Shown here in pieces: positions 50,373 to 61,262 of a stretch of 64,000 bases of DNA. This stretch comes from Bacteroidota bacterium (lineage in GTDB: Bacteria > Bacteroidota > Ignavibacteria > Ignavibacteriales > Ignavibacteriaceae): positions 1 to 64,000 of the forward strand of contig JAMCWE010000074.1 of assembly GCA_023475265.1 (NCBI GenBank). The letters are read 5' to 3'. The stretch's first letter is position 1; the number at the start of each line of letters is the position of its first letter. Under the pieces are notes generated by a model. That model was not told the DNA's origin, did not search any database, and worked only from the letters and a program-made list of their open reading frames with translations. Made by a program: the position numbers and the translations under genes.

Positions 50373-51266
50373 ATGGAAAAACAAAATAGAAGAAGCTTTC
50401 TAAAAACTACTGCGCTAATTGGAGCGGCAGCAACCGGTATTTCAACAAAATCTGCAAGTGCAAAACCCAAGAATATTCTTTCTGAAGATAGGATGGGAGT
50501 TTTAGTTGACACCACTGTTTGTATCGGCTGCAGAAATTGTGAATGGGCATGTAAAACTGCTCATAATATTCCGACTGAAGATCAAATAAAATATGAAGAC
50601 CGTTCAGTCTTTAAACAAATGAGAAGGCCTGAACCGAATGCATTTACAGTTGTAAATGAATATCCAAACCCACAGAATTCTGCGCTGCCGACCGATGTAA
50701 AAATTCAATGTATGCATTGCGATCATCCGGCTTGTGTATCGGCTTGCATTGTAGGTGCTATTTCAAAGGAAGAAAACGGATCGGTTATCTGGGATACAAA
50801 GAAATGTATCGGATGCCGTTATTGTATGGTTGCTTGTCCGTTCCAAATTCCTTCTTTCGATTATAACAAGCCGATGAATCCTGAAATTAGAAAATGTGAT
50901 TTTTGTATTGAGAGAACAAAAAAAGGATTGCTGCCGGCATGCGTTAAAAATTGTCCCGTTGAAGCATTAACCTATGGACCAAGAAATGAATTAATTAAAG
51001 AGGCCAGGGAAAGAATAAAAAGATACCCTGATAAATATTTCAATCATATTTATGGTGAAACTGAAGCAGGCGGAACTTCATGGATGTATTTGGCTAATCA
51101 AGATTTTTCAAAGTTAGCTTTTCCTTCACCCGGAGACAAACCAATGCCTGGAGCGTCAGAATCAATTCAACATGGAATATTTGCATACTTTGTTCCACCG
51201 GCATTTTTATATGCTTTGCTTGGTGGAATAATGTGGATTACTAAAAAGCGAAATGAACCTGAATAG
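50373..51266 (+). CDS. TAT-exported 4Fe-4S ferredoxin-type subunit (HybA/DsrO-like)
   Basis: RRSFLKTTALIGAAATG; CIGCRNCEWACK, CMHCDHPACVSAC, CIGCRYCMVACPF, C-terminal TM. Confidence 0.9.
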   Translation: MEKQNRRSFLKTTALIGAAATGISTKSASAKPKNILSEDRMGVLVDTTVCIGCRNCEWACKTAHNIPTEDQIKYEDRSVFKQMRRPEPNAFTVVNEYPNPQNSALPTDVKIQCMHCDHPACVSACIVGAISKEENGSVIWDTKKCIGCRYCMVACPFQIPSFDYNKPMNPEIRKCDFCIERTKKGLLPACVKNCPVEALTYGPRNELIKEARERIKRYPDKYFNHIYGETEAGGTSWMYLANQDFSKLAFPSPGDKPMPGASESIQHGIFAYFVPPAFLYALLGGIMWITKKRNEPE

Positions 51267-51277
51267 GAGAATTTATT

Positions 51278-52522
51278 ATGGAACATTTTACAAAACCGTC
51301 TCCTGTATATAAAAAGTTTTTTACACCTGGAGTTTTTGTACTTGTAATTTTAGCGCTTAACGGCCTAGCATTTCTTGCCGGTAGATTAATATTTGGAATT
51401 GGCGCCGTTACAAATTTGAATAATCAATATCCCTGGGGAATCTGGATTGGAATTGATGTTGCAGCCGGTGTTGCTTTAGCTGCCGGTGGATTTACAACTG
51501 CGGCGCTTAGTCATGTAATTCATAAAGAACAATATCATGATATTATAAGGCCGGCGCTTCTTACTGCAATGCTTGGTTATACTTTTGTTGCTTTAGCTGT
51601 ATCAATTGATATTGGCCGGTGGTACTACATTTGGCATCCATTAATTATGTGGAATGGAAATTCTGCTCTGTTCGAAGTTGGTATTTGTGTTATCATGTAT
51701 CTTGCAGTTCTCTACATCGAGTTTCTTCCTGTTGTTACAGAGCGATTTATCGGAAAAGTTAGAATGAAAGGAATATTTTCAATTCTTAACAAACCTTTGG
51801 ATGCAATTCTCAGAATCCTTGATAAAGGATTATCAAAAACCATGTTCATTTTTATAATTCTTGGCGTTGTGCTTTCAACTCTTCATCAATCGTCATTGGG
51901 AACATTGATGATTATTGCCGGACCAAAAATGCATCCACTGTGGCAAACTCCGGTGCTGCCTTTGTTGTTTCTTTTATCAGCAATTTCAGTCGGATATCCG
52001 ATGGTAATTTTCGAATCAATTCTAGCTTCACGCTCATTAGGATTGAAAGCGGAAATGAATGTTCTTTCTGAGTTGGGAAGAATGGTTCCGCCGATATTAG
52101 GAATTTATTTAGCATTTAAAATCGGCGATATGGTTATACGCGGCAGCTTTGTTTATCTGACAGAATTCAACACAGCTTCTGTAATGTTTGTAATTGAAGT
52201 TTTATTTGGTGTAATTGTTCCGTTGAGAATGTTTTTATCTGAAGCAGTTTTAAAATCGAAGCCGCTTCTTTTTGTTGCATCCGTTCTTGTAATTTTTGGT
52301 GTTCTATTAAATAGGATTAATAATTTCGTTGTAGCTTACACCCCACCATATTCATATGGTCCATATTTTCCATCAATCGGAGAGATTTCAGTTACGGTTG
52401 GATTCATTTCACTATTGGTTTTAGCTTATAGATTCATTGTACTGAATTTTCCGGTTATGAGTTTACCGGATAAAAGTTCTGTACCACAATCAAAATTTGC
52501 GATAAGGGGGACACAGAAATGA
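51278..52522 (+). CDS. NrfD/HybB-type membrane subunit
   Basis: Polytopic; NNQYPWGIWIGIDVAAGVALAAGGF. Confidence 0.88.
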   Translation: MEHFTKPSPVYKKFFTPGVFVLVILALNGLAFLAGRLIFGIGAVTNLNNQYPWGIWIGIDVAAGVALAAGGFTTAALSHVIHKEQYHDIIRPALLTAMLGYTFVALAVSIDIGRWYYIWHPLIMWNGNSALFEVGICVIMYLAVLYIEFLPVVTERFIGKVRMKGIFSILNKPLDAILRILDKGLSKTMFIFIILGVVLSTLHQSSLGTLMIIAGPKMHPLWQTPVLPLLFLLSAISVGYPMVIFESILASRSLGLKAEMNVLSELGRMVPPILGIYLAFKIGDMVIRGSFVYLTEFNTASVMFVIEVLFGVIVPLRMFLSEAVLKSKPLLFVASVLVIFGVLLNRINNFVVAYTPPYSYGPYFPSIGEISVTVGFISLLVLAYRFIVLNFPVMSLPDKSSVPQSKFAIRGTQK

Positions 52523-53691
52523 TTAAAAAAATTTTCACAATTGTTGTTGTTCTATTTTTCGCACTAACAACTTATTCACAAAATAAATTACCGAAGAATC
52601 ATTCTCTTTCAAATTTAACTTGCAAGACTTGCCATTCCTGCGATGTGCCGACTAAGAAAAATCCTTGTCTTATTGCTTGCCCTCGGGCTGAAATGGTTAC
52701 AATAAATCAATCACCTGAACAAGCGCCGGAAGTTGAAATTTTGAAAGAATTATCCAATAGATATATGCCTGTGGTTTTTTCACATAAGATGCACGCGCAG
52801 ATGTCGCAAATGTCCGGCGGCTGCGAAACTTGCCATCATTATAATACTATTGGGCCAATCCAACCTTGTATTAATTGCCATGAAACTTCGCGGAAAAGAG
52901 AAGACATTTCTAAACCGGATTTAGAAGCTGCATATCATCGGCAATGCATAAATTGTCATAGAGAATGGAGTCATTCAAATGATTGTACTTCTTGTCATGC
53001 ATTAAAAAATAAAAATGAATCTATCTCTATTTCTAGTTATGTAAAAAAAATAACCGGGAAAAGTCATCCGGCATTAGTCGAGCCAAAGAAAGTTGTTTAC
53101 GAAACAAATTATAACAAAGGAAAGATTGTAACGTTCTTTCATAACGAACATGTAAATTTATTTGGTGCAAAATGTATTGACTGTCATAAAGATGAGAACT
53201 GTACAAAATGTCATGACAAAACCAAAACAACATTTGCACAACAAAAAGCTTCCGACATGCCGATTAAGATTCGTAAATCAAAAGAAGAGCACCATAAGCC
53301 ATGTTTCTCTTGTCATCAAGATGACAAATGCAATCTTTGTCATAAAGATAAATCGATGAGTCCGTTTAATCATGCAGTGACTACAGGCTGGGCATTAAAC
53401 AAATTTCATGAAAATTTAATATGCGAAAAATGCCATGGCTCATCATCTAAATTTGTAAAGCTGAATAACGATTGCAATAACTGCCATAAAGATTTCGCAG
53501 CAGGAAAATTCGATCACAAAGTTTCCGGATTAAAGCTGAGTGAAAATCATAAAGACCTTGACTGCATTGAATGCCACAAGGAGAAGAACTTTGCAAAAGC
53601 ACCAACGTGCGAAAATTGCCATGATGATAAAAGCTTTCCTAAAGATAAGCCAGGCACCGAAGTGAATGTTTCATTGAAAAAGAAAAGGTAA
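52519..53691 (+). CDS. Exported multiheme c-type cytochrome, 13 CXXCH motifs
   Basis: Counted: CKTCH, CETCH, CINCH, CINCH, CTSCH, CIDCH, CTKCH, CFSCH, CNLCH, CEKCH, CNNCH, CIECH, CENCH. Confidence 0.93.
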   Translation: MIKKIFTIVVVLFFALTTYSQNKLPKNHSLSNLTCKTCHSCDVPTKKNPCLIACPRAEMVTINQSPEQAPEVEILKELSNRYMPVVFSHKMHAQMSQMSGGCETCHHYNTIGPIQPCINCHETSRKREDISKPDLEAAYHRQCINCHREWSHSNDCTSCHALKNKNESISISSYVKKITGKSHPALVEPKKVVYETNYNKGKIVTFFHNEHVNLFGAKCIDCHKDENCTKCHDKTKTTFAQQKASDMPIKIRKSKEEHHKPCFSCHQDDKCNLCHKDKSMSPFNHAVTTGWALNKFHENLICEKCHGSSSKFVKLNNDCNNCHKDFAAGKFDHKVSGLKLSENHKDLDCIECHKEKNFAKAPTCENCHDDKSFPKDKPGTEVNVSLKKKR

Positions 53692-53771
53692 ATTACAGTT
53701 GGTGATATTTTGTATCTTTGATATTATTTGCAATATAAAGTAACAATTGTTGCTTTTGGATTTTAAGAATT

Positions 53772-55640
53772 ATGTTTAAGAAGATTGGATTTAAATTAAT
53801 TGTGGCAGTTGGTTTTACTGCAATAATAACTATCGGGATATTTTCATATTTCAATATTCAATCTCACAGCAGCAGCCTCCTCGCAGAAGTTGAAAGAAGC
53901 GCTAACCAATTAAGCGAAACTGTAAAACATAGCACTCGCTACGATATGCTTCTCAATCAAAGAGATAGAATTCTAAAAATTATTAACACAATCGGTCAGC
54001 AGCCGGGGATTAGAGATGTTCGAGTTCTGAATAAAGTTGGAGAAATAATTTATTCATCGAGGGAAGATGATATCGGTAAGATGGTCGACAAGAAAGCTGA
54101 GAGCTGTTATGCCTGCCATGCTGCAAATAAACCGATAGAAAGACTTCCGATAAAAGATCGAACAAGAATTTTTAGAATTCATCCTGACTCATCAAGAGTA
54201 ATTGGAATCATAAGCCCAATTTATAATGAACAATCTTGCTGGAGCGCAGACTGCCATGCGCATACAAAATCGCAAACAGTACTTGGAGTTTTGGATGTTA
54301 CTATTTCTCTTGATGAAGTTGACAAGCAGATAAAAAAAGGTGAAATGGAAATTGTAATCTTCGCTATTACAGCGATACTTGCATTAAGTTTTATTATCGG
54401 ATTTTTTGTAAAGCGGTGGGTTGACAAACCGGTTAAAGAATTATTGAACGCTACAAATCAAGTTGGCATTGGAAATCTTAATTATACTATAAAAGATAAA
54501 CGAGACGATGAAATGGGAATGCTGGCAAGATCATTTAACAACATGACAAAAAAGCTTTCCGAAGCACGGCTGCAATTATTTCAATCTGATAAGATGGCAT
54601 CGCTCGGCAGACTTGCCGCCGGAGTTGCACATGAAATCAATAATCCTTTAACCGGCGTATTAACCTACAGCAGCTTTCTTTTAAAACGAGCTCAAAACAA
54701 TCCTGAACTTCAGGAAGATCTAAAAGTAATTGTAAGAGAAACAAAACGAAGCAGAGAAATTGTAAAAAGTCTTCTGGATTTTGCACGACAATCTGTTCCT
54801 AAAAAAAATGAAGCGAACATTAATGATATTATTGAACACGCTATTAGCGTTGTTGAAAACCAGCTTGCAATCGATCGAATCAAGTTGATAAAAAATCTTG
54901 ATCCAAATATTCCGGCAATTACTGTCGACTCAAATCAAATTCAACAAGTGATTTTAAATTTATTAGTAAACGCTCACGATGCCATAGATAAAAGCGGCGG
55001 CACCATTACAATTTCATCATCCAAGCTTAGTCTTTCGCCTTACGGAATAACGCATATCAAAAAAGCTATTTGTCCAAAGCGCCACGACTTGATGGACAAC
55101 GAAGTAAAGATAGACGGCATGCCTTCAATTAAATTGAAAGCGAAAGCAAACGGCAATGAAGGAATTGTAAATCTTGATCCGGTTTACGGGAAAAGCCGCC
55201 ATATTTATGAAATAGAATTAGATGCAAAGAAAGAAATTAATTTGATGTGTCCGCAATGTAATTCTTCTTTAATTGAAGAAGGGAAAAAATGTCCGAAGTG
55301 CGGCTCACCAATTTTCAATATTGAAATTGCTTCTCAAGGTTTTTACGAAGGCTGCACGCGCAAAGGATGCGATTGGCAAAAATGGGATGCGGTCGATATT
55401 GACGGACAAAAAGATTATATCGAAATTAAAATTTCCGATACCGGCTGCGGTATTGCAAAAGAAGATTTAGCAAAAATATTCGAACCGTTTTACAGTACCA
55501 AAGGTCAAAAAGGAACCGGATTGGGACTCGCTGTTATTTGGGGAATTATCGATAACCATAACGGCACAATAAATGTTGAGAGTGAATTGAACAAAGGAAC
55601 TACTTTTATTATTCGTTTACCTTTGATTCGAGTTAGATAA
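53772..55640 (+). CDS. Sensor histidine kinase with heme-c-type motifs in sensor region and Cys-rich insertion in HATPase domain
   Basis: CYACH (54104-54118), CWSADCH (54237-54257), HAMP, VAHEINNPLTGVLTYSS, GTGLGLAVIWGIIDNH; insertion with CPKRH, CPQC, CPKCG, CTRKGC. Confidence 0.92.
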   Translation: MFKKIGFKLIVAVGFTAIITIGIFSYFNIQSHSSSLLAEVERSANQLSETVKHSTRYDMLLNQRDRILKIINTIGQQPGIRDVRVLNKVGEIIYSSREDDIGKMVDKKAESCYACHAANKPIERLPIKDRTRIFRIHPDSSRVIGIISPIYNEQSCWSADCHAHTKSQTVLGVLDVTISLDEVDKQIKKGEMEIVIFAITAILALSFIIGFFVKRWVDKPVKELLNATNQVGIGNLNYTIKDKRDDEMGMLARSFNNMTKKLSEARLQLFQSDKMASLGRLAAGVAHEINNPLTGVLTYSSFLLKRAQNNPELQEDLKVIVRETKRSREIVKSLLDFARQSVPKKNEANINDIIEHAISVVENQLAIDRIKLIKNLDPNIPAITVDSNQIQQVILNLLVNAHDAIDKSGGTITISSSKLSLSPYGITHIKKAICPKRHDLMDNEVKIDGMPSIKLKAKANGNEGIVNLDPVYGKSRHIYEIELDAKKEINLMCPQCNSSLIEEGKKCPKCGSPIFNIEIASQGFYEGCTRKGCDWQKWDAVDIDGQKDYIEIKISDTGCGIAKEDLAKIFEPFYSTKGQKGTGLGLAVIWGIIDNHNGTINVESELNKGTTFIIRLPLIRVR

Positions 55641-55644
55641 AATT

Positions 55645-56451
55645 ATGAACAAGCAATTAGACATATTGATCGTTGATGATGAACAAGTTGTACTAGACGC
55701 AGTAAATAAAATTTGTTCCGCTGAAGGATATAAAGTTGATCAATCAATTACCGCGGAAGATGCGATTAAAAAAATTGATAAAAATAATTACCGGCTTATT
55801 ATCAGCGATATTATGATGCCGGATTTTGACGGCTTTCAATTTTTAGAGGAAATTGCAAGGAAGAAAATTTTATCACCTGTGATAATGACTACCGGATATT
55901 CAACTGTAGAGAATGCGGTTAAATCGCTATACAACGGAGCCATTGATTTCATTCCAAAGCCTTTTACCGCAGATGAATTAATTTCATCTGTCTCGCGCGG
56001 ATTAAAGTATCTGGAAATTCAAAAAAGATTAATAGAATCAAAAAGCCGCATTGATGATGCTTCAATTATTTATGTTCCGTGCCCGGCAAAATATTTTCGA
56101 TTAGGTTATGCAAGCTGGGCAGAAGTTGAAAATACCGGTTCCATTTCAATCGGCGTTACCGATCTTTTTATAAAGACAATTGATTCGATAAACGAATTGG
56201 AATTATTAAAAATCGACGATGAAATTGTTCAAGGTAATTCTTGCTCTCAAATTAAAGGCAAAGAAGGGTTGGTGCATTATGTTCTTAGTCCAATAACCGG
56301 AAGAATAATTGAAAGGAATGAACAATTACTCAACGATACAAGTATAATCGAAAAAGATCCTTACTTCGAAGGTTGGTTTTATCGTGTTATTCCATCTGAC
56401 AGCGAATATGAGATTAAACATTTAATACCATGCAGTTCGGATCGCTTATAA
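55645..56451 (+). CDS. Response regulator with C-terminal GcvH-like domain
   Basis: REC (DDE...SDIMMPDFDG...PKPF) then RLGYASWAEVENTGSISIGVTDLFIKTIDSINEL...LSPITGRIIERNEQLLNDTSIIEKDPYFEGWFYRV. Confidence 0.88.
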   Translation: MNKQLDILIVDDEQVVLDAVNKICSAEGYKVDQSITAEDAIKKIDKNNYRLIISDIMMPDFDGFQFLEEIARKKILSPVIMTTGYSTVENAVKSLYNGAIDFIPKPFTADELISSVSRGLKYLEIQKRLIESKSRIDDASIIYVPCPAKYFRLGYASWAEVENTGSISIGVTDLFIKTIDSINELELLKIDDEIVQGNSCSQIKGKEGLVHYVLSPITGRIIERNEQLLNDTSIIEKDPYFEGWFYRVIPSDSEYEIKHLIPCSSDRL

Positions 56452-56542
56452 AATAGAGGTTAGAAAATTTTCTAACCAAAAATGATATTCTAAAAATGGA
56501 AAGCAGCTTTAGGTTGTTAAAAATTTCAAAGGAGAAGAAAAT

Positions 56543-57697
56543 ATGCCACTATTAATTATAGCAGTTATATTATTTATCATTGCTGATATTCTAATAAGAT
56601 ATTTCAGCAAAAAAATACGCGAGAAACAATTAAGAAAAGATCGCGAAGCCGCTTTAAATGTAAGCTTGAATCTTGATTTCACAAGGGAAGCTAAAACATT
56701 AAAGCGAGTGGTCATCGATAATCCAAAAGCAAAAATTCTTTGTGTAGACGATGAGCCGGTTATCCTGGACAGCTTTCGAAAAATTTTAGTGCTAGATGGC
56801 TATTCAGTTGACACAGTAGAAAAAGGGAGGGAGGCTCTTGGATTAATTCAAACTCATCATTATGATTTTGTATTTACGGATTTAAAAATGCCGGAGATGG
56901 ATGGCGTTGAAGTAACAAAATCAGTTAAACATTTACGACCGGATATTGATGTTGTGATCATTACCGGCTTCGCTACCGTTGAGACCGCTGTTGAATGCAT
57001 GAAGTTCGGCGCGATGGATTATGTTCAAAAGCCGTTTACCGAAGATGAACTTTTGGATTTTGTAAAAAAGATTTTGATTAGGCGTCAAGATAGAATTCAG
57101 AAACAATTGAAACCGAAAGTTCATATTACTCATCTTGCAGAATCAAAACATTTTATGACTTATGAATTTTCAATTCCTGGCGGAGTTTTCATTTCACCAA
57201 ACCATTGCTGGGCAAGCATGGAACAAGACGGCGCGGTGAAAGTTGGAATTGATGATTTCGCAAAAAAATTAGTTGGGAAAATTGATTCGCTCGAGCTTCC
57301 TAACTTGGGAATGAATATAAAAAGAAATCAACCGCTGTTTTCAATAAAACAAGGAACAAGATCAATTTCTTTTAACTCGCCGGTCAGCGGAAAGATTACA
57401 AGAATAAATACTTTGCTGAAAAGTAATCTTGAACCGTTAGAGATGACGCCTTATGAATCGAATTGGATTTGCGAAATTGATGCAGACGATCTTGATACAG
57501 AAGTAGCCGATTTGAAAATTGGTAAATCAGCCGTTTCTTTTTACCAGGACGATCTCGATCATTTAATTGAATTGAAAAAGAAATCCGGTACGCAAGAAAG
57601 CGGTTCAAAAGTAGAAGATGAATTGTACGTCGGTGAATTTGAAAAGCTAGATGATGCAGCTTGGGAAAAAATGGTAACTGAATTTTTTAAAAGATAA
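56543..57697 (+). CDS. Membrane-anchored response regulator with GcvH-like domain
   Basis: N-terminal TM (LLIIAVILFIIADILI); REC ILCVDDEPV...FTDLKMPEMDG...QKPF; HCWASMEQDGAVKVGIDDFAKKLVGKIDSLELP...FNSPVSGKI. Confidence 0.86.
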   Translation: MPLLIIAVILFIIADILIRYFSKKIREKQLRKDREAALNVSLNLDFTREAKTLKRVVIDNPKAKILCVDDEPVILDSFRKILVLDGYSVDTVEKGREALGLIQTHHYDFVFTDLKMPEMDGVEVTKSVKHLRPDIDVVIITGFATVETAVECMKFGAMDYVQKPFTEDELLDFVKKILIRRQDRIQKQLKPKVHITHLAESKHFMTYEFSIPGGVFISPNHCWASMEQDGAVKVGIDDFAKKLVGKIDSLELPNLGMNIKRNQPLFSIKQGTRSISFNSPVSGKITRINTLLKSNLEPLEMTPYESNWICEIDADDLDTEVADLKIGKSAVSFYQDDLDHLIELKKKSGTQESGSKVEDELYVGEFEKLDDAAWEKMVTEFFKR

Positions 57698-57736
57698 TTT
57701 TTCTCTCTCAAAAATGCCGCAGCAAAGAAGCGGCAG

Positions 57737-57769
57737 AAAAAACCATCGTTTCTGGCGATGGTTTTTTTT
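57737..57769 (+). terminator. Intrinsic terminator of the redox/regulator cluster
   Basis: AAAACCATCG-TTTCTGG-CGATGGTTTTTTTT. Confidence 0.85.
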
Positions 57770-57842
57770 ATTTACTCTATGATGAAGATTAGATAAATTA
57801 AAATCGAATGAAATTCCAAATTAAATTACCAACGGGGGTTTT

Positions 57843-58370
57843 ATGGGAACGTCAATAAAAAATAGAATTGATATCGTTCATGGTGATATAACAAAATTAA
57901 AAGTTGATGCAATTGTAAACGCCGCAAACTCTTCACTACTCGGCGGCGGCGGAGTTGATGGCGCAATTCATCGTGCTGCCGGACCGGAACTTTTAGATTA
58001 TTGCAGAAAGCTAAATGGCTGTCCAACCGGTGAAGCCAAAATTACACCTGGCTTTAAATTATCCGCAAAGTTTGTAATTCATACAGTTGGTCCTGTTTGG
58101 CGCGGCGGAAATTATGGTGAAGAAAAACTTCTATCCAATTGTTATATAAATTCCTTGCAGCTAGCTGTAAAAAATAATGTAAAGACAATCGCTTTCCCGG
58201 CAATCAGCACCGGAGTTTATGGTTATCCGGTTGAAGAAGCAACAAAAATTGCTGTGAAAATTGTTAGTGAATTTTTAAAGGAAGATAATTCAATTGAAAA
58301 AGTAATTTTCGTTTGCTTTGACAGTAATACGTATAATATTTATGAGAGAATCTTATCGACTCAGAATTGA
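57843..58370 (+). CDS. Macro domain ADP-ribose hydrolase family protein
   Basis: [38 protein letters not shown]. Confidence 0.93.
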   Translation: MGTSIKNRIDIVHGDITKLKVDAIVNAANSSLLGGGGVDGAIHRAAGPELLDYCRKLNGCPTGEAKITPGFKLSAKFVIHTVGPVWRGGNYGEEKLLSNCYINSLQLAVKNNVKTIAFPAISTGVYGYPVEEATKIAVKIVSEFLKEDNSIEKVIFVCFDSNTYNIYERILSTQN

Positions 58371-58420
58371 ATTAGGTTCTTAAAAACATTGGATTTACTT
58401 ATAATAAACGAAAGTAGAAA

Positions 58421-58630
58421 ATGGAGAAGATCAAGAAGAAATATATCATTAATGAAAAAAATCGGAGAGTTGGTGTTCAACTTGATATTGCGACTTTTAA
58501 TAAGATCGAAGAACTTTTAGAAAATTATGGATTAGTCCAGTTAATTAAAGAAACTGAAAATGATGAAAAGCTTGATATCCGGAAAGCGAAGGCTTTCTAT
58601 AAAAATTGGATAAGTCAAATTGAAAGTTGA
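58421..58630 (+). CDS. Antitoxin-like small protein
   Basis: 69 aa, overlaps a RelE-like toxin N-terminus. Confidence 0.5.
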   Translation: MEKIKKKYIINEKNRRVGVQLDIATFNKIEELLENYGLVQLIKETENDEKLDIRKAKAFYKNWISQIES

Positions 58631-58677
58631 ATATCGAAATGCCTTCTTAAAAGAACTTAAATTATTTTCTCATCTCA
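58620..58677 (+). pseudogene. Truncated RelE-like toxin N-terminus
   Basis: (TTG)KVEYRNAFLKELKLFSHLKNK, then runs into the 3' end of the convergent EamA gene. Confidence 0.5.
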
Positions 58678-59563
58678 AAAACAAAATCGCAACACCGGCA
58701 ACCGCAAGCACAGCACCGCTAACAGCACGCCAATTTATATTTTCTTTATAGACATATCGCGCAATCGGAAGCATGATAATGGGCATTGTTGACATTAACG
58801 TTGCAGCTATTCCTACTTTCGCATGTTCTACTGCTAACAAGCTAAACGTTACTCCTAAATATGGACCGAGTATAGTTCCAGTTATTGTGGAGCTTAATGC
58901 TTTCATATCTTTTGCAAAAACTTTTACCGGGTTTTTATAATTCCCGGTTAAAAATATTAATGGAAATAACACACCTACCGCAGCGACAATTCTAATAAAG
59001 GTCGCAAGGAACCCGTTTATCTCTCCAATGTTAAAAGCGACTTTCGCAAATATTAATCCTACTGCCTGACCCAAGGCGCCCATCAATCCATAAAAAATTC
59101 CGATCTTGCTGATTTTATATTTGGAAGCAGGTGTTTCACTTCGTTCAGCAACAACTAAAGCAACTCCGCCGATTGTTACTGCCATTCCGATTATTCCCCA
59201 GCCGCTGAGATTTTCTTTTAAAAATATGAATGCAAGTATAGCACTCATTATAGGAGATAAAGCCATCAAAAGCATTCCTAATCTTGCACCGATATGCTGG
59301 TATGTCTTAAATAAAAAGCTATCGCCAAATACAAATCCGATAGCGCCGCTTATTGCTAAAAACAAAATTTGTGAGAAAGAAACAGTAAAGCTTATTCCGG
59401 CAAATACAATTGTTATAAATAAAAAAATAATAGCCAGCATAAGCCTGTTAATATTCAATTCTAAAGAACCAAGTCTTTCTGCTGCTGCGGTAAATGCGAA
59501 CGAGGAACCTGACCAGCAGAATGCTGTAATTAATGCGCTTATCTCACCAAAGTAATTTATCAT
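58670..59563 (-). CDS. EamA/DMT-family transporter
   Basis: Two five-TM repeats. Confidence 0.88.
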   Translation of the reverse strand: MINYFGEISALITAFCWSGSSFAFTAAAERLGSLELNINRLMLAIIFLFITIVFAGISFTVSFSQILFLAISGAIGFVFGDSFLFKTYQHIGARLGMLLMALSPIMSAILAFIFLKENLSGWGIIGMAVTIGGVALVVAERSETPASKYKISKIGIFYGLMGALGQAVGLIFAKVAFNIGEINGFLATFIRIVAAVGVLFPLIFLTGNYKNPVKVFAKDMKALSSTITGTILGPYLGVTFSLLAVEHAKVGIAATLMSTMPIIMLPIARYVYKENINWRAVSGAVLAVAGVAILFLR

Positions 59564-59599
59564 TCAATAATTTCTGTTTTTACATTAAATAAAAGAATA

Positions 59600-59631
59600 A
59601 AAAAAGCCGCCTTAAAATATAAAGCGGCTTT
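59600..59631 (-). terminator. Intrinsic terminator after enolase
   Basis: AAAGCCGC ... GCGGCTTT stem with T run on the minus strand. Confidence 0.75.
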
Positions 59632-59657
59632 GTAAAATAGAATTTTCAAAACCGGAA

Positions 59658-60950
<1,293 letters not shown>

Positions 60951-61262
60951 TTATAATCTCCTAATTCTAATTTTTTATATTAATTCAAATAGAAAATACT
61001 TTTTTTACACTTTAAACTTAGGCAAAGGGTGAGGAAAAAGAAAGTTTACTTATTCATTAAACAACTATATTATACAAAAAATTATGTAATAATAGTTATG
61101 CCGCAATCACTAACATCATATTGCTTAATTGCTTTATTGTTAAACTGTTCAAAGCCATAAAATATTCCTCTGATGATGAGTTGGTTTTTTAATTTATCAT
61201 TCTAAAAATTATTCTTTATGTTTAGGCGATTAATTTTTCAGGATTAAAATTGAAAACAGTAA

